From: Glandiceps talaboti
Lineage: Eukaryota > Hemichordata > Enteropneusta > Spengelidae
DNA length: 64,000 bases
Direction of reading: 5' to 3'
NCBI RefSeq assembly: GCF_964340395.1
Contig: NC_135549.1
Span: 6,392,501-6,456,500 of the forward strand
Positions 27,743 to 39,605 of the stretch are shown here, in pieces. Both the position numbers and the translations under genes were made by a program. How positions within the stretch are numbered: the stretch's first letter is position 1; the number at the start of each line of letters is the position of its first letter. The notes under the pieces were generated by a model. It saw only the letters and a list, made by a program, of their open reading frames with translations. It made no database searches and had not been told where the DNA came from.

Positions 27743-29235
27743 GATACAACCATGCAGAAACCGATAAGAAACTACATATGCTACACTTAAGATAGCAAAT
27801 ACAATTTTGTGCTGTAAGTGAAATGAACTAAAGTCTCACCATGCATACATCAAATGAATACCACACAGGTTGTGTGTCACCCTCTGCCAACACATACCAA
27901 CAAATTCAAAGTTGTATTTACATCAATGCATCCTTTCTTATGTGAAACACTGGGTTGCAACACAAACAGTACCAAATGCAATGTTGCACATGAGGAACAA
28001 TGTTGCACATTAGGAAAGATGCATTGACATATATGGTAAAATCAGATCAAGCCACAGTGTATATTGATTATTGTAATAACTCCTACTTTAATGTAACACT
28101 AATTGCTGGGTTATAGGTGGAATCAGATATCATTGACAAGTTAGATTTATTGGTTGGTACCAAGAACAAAGGAGATGAAGAATACAGGACACTCTTTAAG
28201 TCAATGTAAGTCTAAAACATAGTAGTCAATTCAACTTGAAAATTGTTACCTGAAATTTTTGACTGTACACTTCAGTCTTTGGCAACAGATTTACCCACTA
28301 TTCAGAACATGTGAGGTTATGGGCATGTGAGCCTCATAAGGGGATATAGGTGTCTGGAAGTTTGTAAAGTTTAAACATGAAAGCATGTGTCATCTACATT
28401 TTAGAAAAGTCAGATTTTGAATTATGAAGATTGTAAAAGTTTTCACTTGACTTCTTTGTTTATCCAGAGACCCATACTCATGTAGGGTCTATGATTTATT
28501 CATGTTATGTACAGTGAAACTAAATGACTGCTTCTGTTGTGTTCTCAGATTGTCAGAAAAGATACAACATCAACACTGGAGAGAACAAGGATTAGCCTTT
28601 GTTCACACTGTTGCTAGGTTACTAGAGACTCTGTTGGATTACAGGGATGTGATGACAAAGGAAGATGAAAAATTTAAACAGATGAGTTGTACTATGAACA
28701 TACTGGTGAGTTGACAGTACAAAAATGTAAACAAATGATTGTATGACATGTATATGGTTTCTAAAAATGACATATTTGGCACAGAAAAATAAGAATAAAA
28801 CTTTCTTATTCTATTGCAATAATCTTATAATTCATGTTGTAAGGCTTAAATCATTTTATTTTGAATCATATTTATGTTTGTATTATTAAAAGTAAAAATA
28901 GTGTCATTTTTGATACTCTGTTGACCTTACTACTATATCTTGTAAATTTTAGCGATTTTACAAAGACGAGTTGAAGAAGAAAGAGATGTACAAGAGATAC
29001 ATCTATAAACTACATGATTTACATGTACCGGATCAAAACTATACAGAAGCTGCATTTACATTGAAGACTTTAGCGGATAGTTTACAGTGGAGTCCTAGAC
29101 AGCTACAAGCTGATGAAGAATTCCCTAAACAAACAGAGTGGCAGAGGAAAGAAGCACTGTATAATAGAATCATAGAATTACTTGATAAGGGAAAGGTAAG
29201 AAAGAAACTGTCTCTGTGTGTGTGTGTGTGTGTGT

Positions 29236-29289
<54 letters not shown>

Positions 29290-29295
29290 TAGGGG

Positions 29296-29366
<71 letters not shown>

Positions 29367-32300
29367 AGATTCTGTCTCTATCTTGATCTCTCTCATTTTC
29401 TCTCTTTCACTGAATCTCTCACTTTCTCCATCTTGATTCTTGCTTCATCTAGAATAATTACTCTAGGATGAAATTTATATAATCAACATTATAATGGATG
29501 ACACAGGAATTCTGCCAATATACACAATTTGCTGGCAAACTACATCACATTTTACCCTTATAGTAAGGATATAAATTATACCTTGTACATGGGACAAGAG
29601 TTTTGACATGTGATTTTGAGGCTTTCCAGATCTTAGATATATAAACAGACATGACGTCAACCACAGCTAAGAATTTATGTGAATCTTGTATTCTATTTAT
29701 TATCTTTGTAGACATGGGAACATGGAATACCATTATGTAAGGAGCTCGCTGTGCAATATGAAACCAAAGCTTTTGATTATGGAAAGCTAAGTTGTGTACT
29801 GGTAAGTAAATATACAAATATCAGCCATCAGTTTAATCTCATTGAGTCAGTGGTATTTTCTGTAGACGTGGAGTATTTGTACAAGACTACAGAGTGAAAT
29901 TAAGGTTTCAATCTACTTTGATCCCAATTCATTTTTTACATAAAGATACAAAATGCGGAAGTCTTAAACTCCTTTCAAAGAGTTGTTATCCAGGTTGTAG
30001 CTGTAAAATCACTAGGAGAGTAATCTTGATATATCCAGTGATTTACAAAATTTCATTGACTGTGAAGTAATGGATAGTAATAAGGTGTTTGAGGGTGCAG
30101 ATATCAAAGTACTAATTTTATTTTAAAATCTCTCATATTATGATGTGTATATATATCAAGTCCAACTGTACTTGTCTCTTGTCATTTTCAGAAACGTCAA
30201 GCAAACTTTTATGATCATATCTTATCAATACCAAGGATGGATACTGATTTCTATAGAGTCAGTTTCTATGGCCTCAATTTTCCAATGTTCCTTAGGGTAA
30301 GTATTATTAATATTATTGCCTCACAACAAGAGTTATAACCAGGATACAGACAGTTACCAAACCTAAATATCTAATTGATGGTTCTAGGTATGTTTTCCAT
30401 CAATCTTTCCATTTTATTTGTGAAAACGTCAAACCATGGCCAAAAGTGAAGGGAAGACAAATTTATTTGAGTGAGTTGACAGCTTTAAAATATTCATATA
30501 TGCAGTGTGTGTCAGTGTCTGTGTCTGTGTCTGTGTCTGTCTGTGTCTGTGTCTGTGTCTGTGTCCATGTCTGTGTGTGTGTATCAACAACAGTATAGAG
30601 TACTATCATACACAATCTCATTCAATCCCTTTTTCCTGTAAACTTTTGTGAATGTTTTCCTTACAAGATTTGCAAAGAGTACATCTTTGCCCGATGGGCA
30701 CTTACCTCAGCCTAATACCAGTTCTTGAATTTGATATTAATCTTTCCAGCCTGGTTCCTGACATAGAAGTAATATCACATTCACACAGCATGTTGTTATT
30801 CACAAATCAATTGATTATCTATGTGTCAAAATTTGTATGTTGACAGAATAAAGCATTGGTAATGAGAGCCCGTGTATATGAACGAGGAGACGGTATACGT
30901 CAAATGATTCAGTCAGAATTTCCTGCTGCTCAAGTATGGACAGAACATCACCCACCCAGTGAAGACATAAAACAGTCCAATGTACAATGTATCCTTTGAA
31001 TAATGTTCAGGTTTAGTCCTCCTTATCCCAGTAATTACTATTTGAACAAAAGGGGGTTGCTGTAACACAAAGAATGCTGGGAAAACAATGAAGCAGTGAA
31101 ATGGAGCCCTCTCTATTTTAAACATTTGTATTTTTGGGTATTGAACTAAGCTGTTTTGCTATTAAAGGGCTATGTTTCATTCCCAGGTCAACACTTTAGC
31201 ATTCTCATAATTAAGGATTACATGGGAACATTCTTATGTGCTGGATTAACTTGTTCTGTAGCTTTACCAAAAAACTGTTTTCCACACCTAGATTTTAACC
31301 CTAATCCAAAGTTGGCCATAAGCCAAACTATATTTGTTGTTTTGATGTTAAAGGGATATGGACCATTGAACTTGAGACTCTATTTACATGTAAATTATAC
31401 GTAAGGCTCATCATTGGTCATATTTATATTGAGATCTGCTTTAAAATGAGTACAAAGTTGTCAGATATCAATGACATATATGCACATTTCCCTTCTGATG
31501 TCAATGGCAATGATGCACCCAAAAATTATGTCATTGTTCCATCCTTTCAGTTTGCCTAACTGCTATACTACAGATCTCAGTATTACTTACAATTAGATCT
31601 GTTTCAGCTAGTAGCATAACATTCTGTGATACTTCAGACTAAACTAGCAATGATACTTCTAGAAAAATGTTCAGGTCTGTCCTGTGTACCTTTATTGCTA
31701 TAATTACTATAACATGTAAAAGATGTGATCCTTGATACAATGCATAGACATAGAAGTTCGGATAGTCAACCCCATACCGGAGGAACCTGAACTGTTTAGA
31801 GATCAAACTGTGCCAGAAGATATCCTCAAGTACTATGAAACAAATGATGTTAAGCGGTTTTATTTTGATAGACCATTTCACCGTGGTGAGAAAGATCCAA
31901 ACAATGAAATCAAGGTAAGAAACCACATAATAGACCTTTCGATCATATGGTGCCCTCAAGCATAACAGGGTAGAGAGAGGTGTAGATTGTACTTTCAATT
32001 GAAAGACCATTTCACTGCGGTTAAAAATATCAAACAACGAAATCAGGGTTTGAAATCTGAACTCAATTTTACATCATATACCCTTCTATCACAAGGCATA
32101 ACAATAGAGAAAGGGTCTAGATTTTCCTTTCTAATGATAGACCATTTCACCACAGTGGAAGAGATTCAAACAATGAAATCAAAGTAAGAAATCAGAACTC
32201 CATGATGCAATAATAGACCTTTCCGTCATACTGCTGCCCTCAAGCATAACAGTAGAGAGATTTGACAGTTTGATGAAAGGTTTAAATTTTACTTTGACCA

Positions 32301-34532
32301 TTACAAATTAAAGTATATCATGATAGGGAAAACTACCAAGCCCTTTGTAATGAGAGAAAGTTACTGTAAAAACTCATTGTACAGTATGACATGTTCTTAT
32401 TTCTCATAATACTTTTATTCATATTTCAGAGTCTGTGGTTGGACAGAACCAGGTTAACCATATCCAATAGTATACCAGGAATTCTACGATGGTTTGAAGT
32501 GAAAGACCAAGAAAAGGTTAGTTTATGCCAAATATTTGTAAATGTAACTTATTCTACCTTCATGTTTCACATCTCAGTTTTGACAAACCTACCTAGGACC
32601 ATATACCTACCATTGAATTAACTTGGATTTATTAGTAAGTCAGTGTTCAAATACACTCATTGTAACCAGGGTTGGATTTGGTTCATCTTCACCATCTTCT
32701 ACCTTGAAGATTAGACTTTCTGAAGTCAATTGGGTTTCCTCAAATTTTGTTGACAGTGAACTAATGTAGTTTAATGATGATGAATATGCTGTCATTTGTC
32801 TTTTGTGAGATAACCATGTATGGGGTGAATATCATGTGTATGGGACATGAAACAAATTTATCACCAATGGAAATGCATGGAAAAAGGCCACTTCATTACC
32901 TCCTTTGACCCAAATCTAGGCATTCCTGGAAGCATGTAAAAAAAACTATTCAATTTTGATCAAGAATTTCAAATATTTTCAATATCTTAGATTGTTTTGG
33001 AAGCCAATAAAATTGTAAAGCTGTGTTCTTGAAAGATGTATTGTGGCAATTAGGAACATGACAGTTAGATGATATGTTTACATGTAAATATAATGCATTA
33101 AAAAATAATACCTAAGATATTCATCCAGGGCCATACAAAGGTCATGAAAGGTCAACTACAACACATGCATGTATGCATAGACATCCAAATGCTTGATGGA
33201 CTAGTACTAGTCTACCTGAAAATGTTTATATCTTAAATTTATATATATAACATAGATGGATGTTAGTCCCCTGGAACATGCTTTGGAGACGATGCAAAAG
33301 AAAAACAAAGAACTGCGATGCCTTATAGCTTCATATGCTTCAGAGCCAGGGAAGAGTATCAACCCACTGAGTATGATGTTGAATGGCGTTATTGATGCTG
33401 CTGTCAATGGAGGTATTCCCAAGTATCAAGAGGTATGGTTCTCTTATGACAGTATCACTCTCTCAAACTGTTTGTGTGACCGTGTCAATCTTTCCAACTG
33501 TATTAACCTCCTTTCTTTTTCTCTTCCAATATTGATTCCCATCTGGTACCTGGATATATGTTCTTGATAATAGTATTTACCAATAACACAAGATTTTTTA
33601 TGTAAAACTAATACTAGTACATTGATGTTAATTATTTGAATTGACAAATTTTCATAATTGTACCAATACCAATACCAATACCAATCATTAACAAAGTGTT
33701 CTTTTCTCAAACTTTCAGAGATTGATATCATTTGAAATGTACTTTTGATGACTATAACTTGTAAACATATTTGAATTGTTCTACTCATTCTGTAGGCATT
33801 TTTTGTTCCTGCATACATAGCAGAACATCCCAAAAATGCATCATTAATTAGCAAACTGAAAATGCTGATTCTGGATCAGGTATGTATTATGAGAAGTTTT
33901 GTTAGAAGGCTTTAGTTTTGTAGCATAGTAACTAAGGACATACATGTATGTAGGAAACTGAATGCCTATAATCATAACCACATCCCTGCCTTATTACACC
34001 ACTGTTGTACCACAGTCCTGCCCATGTAACTACAGTGCCAAATACCCCACCAGCACCTCACAGACCTGCCATGGTTATATCAATTCTGCCAATGTAACCA
34101 CAGTGCCAAAAGCCCCACCATCACCACACACAGTCCTGCCAGGTTGATGTAATAGTTATTCCCGGTAACCATAGTTATGGTTACTACACCCATCCATGGT
34201 AACCATAGCTGATCATCTTCAAAACCTTACAACACATTGTTATGAAGTATTAACTCTCTACATACATATTTGACATCATGAAGCCTTAGTTTAGATATAG
34301 AGTCACAAAATTACCTTCTCAGCTACAAATGTTATTGCAAGTGTGATCATTTCATTTACTATGTCTGTTAACTTTCAGGTTGTTATACTTGGTAAAGGTC
34401 TTGAAGTCCACGGAGACTTAGCACCTGCAGACGTCAAACCATTACAGGGAAAACTTGAGGAACAGTACATTAAATTGAGAAATGGAATCTCAGATCAGGT
34501 AAACTATTGCTATATCAATCAATCAATCAATT

Positions 34533-34573
<41 letters not shown>

Positions 34574-37500
34574 ATCAATCATTCATTCAGAAAATTTATA
34601 GAGTGCCTATATCCAATACAAAGTAAAGTTCAGGGGTGCTGTACAGTTAACTTTCGCAAATAAGTATGTTTTGCACTAGAACAAAGTGGCACTTGAAGTA
34701 CTATTCAATACACAGTTGTAACACTCAGATTTGAGATGAAAGACCATATATCATTTGTTTTGCCAGGATTCCAATTTCATAATATTCATCAAATAAAATG
34801 AGATGTGTGATGTGATTGTTATGGTCTTCTGTCATATTTCAGTCATTACATGGTGCTGTTAATTACATGTGCTGCCCAGTCATAAGAGGGAAAACAATTT
34901 GTGTGTAGTTAATAAGTTGTAATCTAGTTGTACAAGTGCTGTATTTGTTTTCAGTACACCATTATCTAAAATGGTTATACTAAAGTCACATACAGATCAC
35001 TAAATTTGACATGCCTTGTTTTACATGTACCATTGATTGACAGGGATCACCCATAGCTAGTCATAGGATATCAAGTGGCAGCAAACCAACAACACCAATT
35101 ACATTACCAACTAATATCCCACCACCTAGCCCTTTCACACCCCCAGATGATGGAACTACATTTAAAATTGGGTAAGTTAACCAGCCCTTTCACACCCCCA
35201 GATGATGGAACTATATTTAAAATTGGGTAAGTTACCCAGTCCTTAAATATCACTGATTGTGGAACTATATAAAAATAGGGTAAGTTAGCCACCAAAGGTT
35301 GAGGCAAGTTGATTAAAAAAAGACGAAATTATCTTAACACATATCTTTAAATAACAGTTTTTGGACAGTTAATAATATTATACAGACATAAATTTGTATC
35401 TTTTCAGTTAGGAAATGTTAAAAATGAAGCTAAGAATTTGAAGGTATTCTAATATTTGGGATTCATAGTTGACAGCTTGCATAAAACTTAATGGTAATTT
35501 GTGTTGTTACAGGTTACAAGAACCATTAGAGCCAAGTAGAAGGCCTGTATCCACCATCTCTACAGGATCTTGTGATAGTAATAACAGTAGTAGTAGTGGT
35601 GTAGGTACTATACCAGAGGGTGATGAGGATGCTGAGGAATCTGATAACACGTTTACAGTAAGTTAGTCTGCTTTAGAGTGATGTGGTGTGGTTACTATTA
35701 GTGATGTATAATTCAACTGACGTTTGTCAATTGCTATAATTTTAGTCATAACTAGTGCAAAGCTTGTAAAAGTCTAACCTGGTGATTAAGTACCAGTAAC
35801 TTATGAGGTACATGTCAGTGGAAATAAATAGTATTGTAATTCTAACAATTGACAGTGTTTGCCGATGTCAACTCTAGCTGTACTGTCTAAATCATGTGAA
35901 CATGTATTCTGATCAAAATTAGTATGTTTTGTATTCATGGTTGAAAATAAGCAACACATGGAATTGATATTCAAACTATTGTTTACTTCTGTTCATAACA
36001 CCAGTCTGATATTGAACAGCTGGTCAAAAACTTCATTACAACAACTTACAGCATAGTTATTATTATCAGTTTTCAATGTTACCACTTCCCCAGTTCTTAG
36101 ACTAGTGTATTCAATGACAGCAATTAGCATACAAACCTATACTGACAAGTCTGACCTTGTTATTCCACAGTTGAAATAAATGTATTTGCATTTAGTTTTA
36201 TGGTACATTAACAAGTAGATATCTCAATGCTCACTCTTGTCAAGTCAAGACAAAGTTAACAACATAGTTTAGTAAAGTCAGGGTGTTTTCTCTCAAAAGA
36301 TTCTGTATACATGGATATTAGAAAAAAAACGTTAAGTTCAACTTTTCTCCACGTATCACCTGTGTAATAGGTACATTTGATTAGAAGGATCCAGTTATGG
36401 AGCATTGAGGTATCACTTCCAGTGAAAGTTTTTATAGAAAAAGGAAAAAGATTAATCAATATTTAAGCCATATTGTGTGGAATATTGCATATATTCATAA
36501 TTGTGTTATGTAACATACTTGTGTGGTGATTCATCACAGAACATGGCAAACAGGCTATCATGATTACGTGTTTGGTGTTGAGTGTGTATTTAACCTTGTT
36601 AACCCCTTGTTTGTATAATGGTGCAACCCTTCCAACAGGTGATATACATAGTAGTGAACCAAACCATTCGTACTGCAGGGTGATCAGGTTAAATATCATG
36701 AACACATTCAAATGTAGCCATGTTTCATAATAAGAGAGAAAATTACTATTAAATATTCCATAAAAGCAGATGTCAGTCAGACTGATTAAATCAGTACAAG
36801 TTTTTGATTTATGTTCTGATCATGTCATGTCTATACTGTCAGGGTCAAAGGTCAGAAGTCATTATGAATTCGTATTTCAGACACACAGTTCATGATTTAG
36901 TTTGAAGAAAAGATGGCAGTCTCCAATTCATTCATCTATTCTATGCTATCTCTACATCATTATCATAAATGTCCATACTTTGATAGACGTGGCTAAACTA
37001 ACTATAATAATCACAACTTTTAAATTCAAAAAATATTATATTCATCCCAAAAAAATCACTATTTATGCACATAATTGCTGTTGGTTTTTACTTAATTTAA
37101 TTCCATGATTTATTTTACTCTTTGATTTGCTTAATAATGTGCTATATTTGTCCAAATATTTTGTGATATATTTGAATACCTCCGGGTTATTTTCAGAATG
37201 ATGTGTGGGTGCCGAGACGACCAGCCCCTGCTAGTCCTAGAACTAAAGGAACAAATAGTATCTATGAGAATGTTTCCAGCAGTACTTTTTTTCTGCCTCT
37301 TCCTTCAACTAACTTTCCTAAGATATCTACCTCATCTAAAACAAAGATTTACAGCAAGGTAGTTCTTGCCTTCTTATAATTTCTATGCTGTTTCTGTGTT
37401 ATGGCCATTTTTCTTCTTTGTTTGCATAGCCACTCACTGGTCAGCAAAAAAAAAATAAAAAAAAACCCATGATAATAATACCGCCATTTTGTTTGCTGCG

Positions 37501-39538
37501 TGTTTGTTTGTTTGTTTGTCCCAGCATTCATTTACTCTTTCCAACAACACCGAATGTCAATAACAGCATTTTCTACCAGTTATGCGACAAAGTTTGAACA
37601 GACTAAATATTGCAGAATGATGCCTAAGAGTAGAGAAAAGCATGAAGTTTAATAGTTAAAACAACTGACATTGAATGTGTGTGATTTAGATGATATTGAA
37701 AAATCAGTGTTTGCATTCTCTGACTGTGACACGTAACTGTAGTTTTAAGATAAAGATCATTACTATGTAAGTAGTCTGGTAAAGGTAACGTCTCGTTAGT
37801 GTCTTTCCATCCTTCTATAACTGCATGAACCGTACTAACTCTTCCACTTACATCATCATCATCTCCAGAATTCTGTGGTAGATCAGACGTCTCTTCCAAG
37901 TAGTCTTCTGTTTTAGAACACAAACTGTAGATTGTTGTATGTTGAATAAATCAACTCGGTATTTCTGCCAACATGCCAAGAAATTGGATGGTGACCTTTC
38001 ACCTAAAGTGCGCCCTCTAGTAGAACAGTATAGCAATGATATCGATTAGTCTATTAGTATGTCTGTCTTTCTATATGTTTTATATTAGAATATGTCCACT
38101 TCCATTGTTCAACATTTTGATTTTGCATCCATCTGCATTGCTACTACTTTGTATCTCGAGAGGGCGCTATTGTGAAAAAAAACATGAAGACATGCAAATT
38201 ATAACAAAAGTACCGTTTGTTGGATTGTGTGTTTGTCAACTCAGTGGGTAACAACATTAACATACAAATTTTTATTCTGAATAAGTTGGCAGAAATTCCA
38301 TAATCTGTCTTTCATTGATGGCAGAAGAAAAAGAAGGGGAAGTTTTGATTTTGTTCTGTTCACAAGGTGGTATTTGATACACTACTAGATATATTGAGAA
38401 AATATTGATACAATACATGTACCTTGAAATGATTGAATGCTTAGACATGTACTGATAGATTGGTCAACACTGTAATGGGTGCTACCTTGTTCATAGTTTG
38501 AAACATTAAAATTCATTTTGTGGAAAAAAGAACAAAACTAGACTTTTCTCTCTTTTTTTCATTGTCCTGTGCAATATTTTTAATTCATTTCCCTGTAAAA
38601 TTATTCAAGTGTATCAGTGACCTTTGACACAGGGATTTGAGGTTTGAGGGTCAGAGGTCAAATGATTACAAATCGGTGGTGATTTCTTTCAGGATCGGAT
38701 CGGTACTGTTCCCACAGTACCACTCCGGCAGCATATTTCAAGAATGCCCAATGAACCTACCTTGTCTAATTCATCACCTCAACTGTCCAGAGGTAAGTTG
38801 GAAGGTCAAATTGTGAACTTGGTTTCTCAACAAGCTCTTGACTAGGTCTTCCAAGTATTCCCATACTATATATTTGACAGAAAAAACATAACATACACCA
38901 TACCCATGATACCAGCTGTAGTATACTTGAAATGACTGTGTAATGACTGTTTGTTTTGTCTGTAGAATTATATTTAATGTTTGTGCATTGTGCACAGTAC
39001 AGGATAGAACAGAACATTACAGATACAGTACAGAACATGACATGATACATTGTAATGGCATGGTACCCTTAGTAGCCATCATTAGTTTAGTTTTGTCCAT
39101 GCTGCTGTCTTGTTTTCTTACAATACCAATCATGTCTTGTTTTCTTGATAAAGATTACAATACCAATCATGTCTTTGTTTTCTTGATAAAGATTACAATA
39201 CCAATCATGTCTTGTTTCTGTAGTTGGTAGAGTTGCAAGTGTCGATTCTGATGTACGGAAGACGTGGGGAGGAGGAGGAGGAGCTCCTCAAATCCCACCC
39301 AGACCTAATAGACCATCCAGTCTAGGTGAGTAATGATGGAATCAATGACTAAAGTCACAATTATACGTAATTTACTCATTAGTATACTTTCTTAATGTAG
39401 ACAGCTTGAATTCACAGTAACATATACACTCTTAGTAGTGGCTGCTTACTGCAGCAGCCCTGCTTGAAACTTGTACTTATTAAGCCCAGTGTTGTACAAC
39501 TTTCAGTCAATTTGGGAAATTGTTTGATTGACATATGC

Positions 39539-39605
<67 letters not shown>

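Noticed and set aside
35185-35226. In-frame 14-codon mini-exon from the second copy of the 55-bp unit
   Set aside because: Phases would fit, but the intron left between the first donor and this segment would be only 13 nt, too short to splice.
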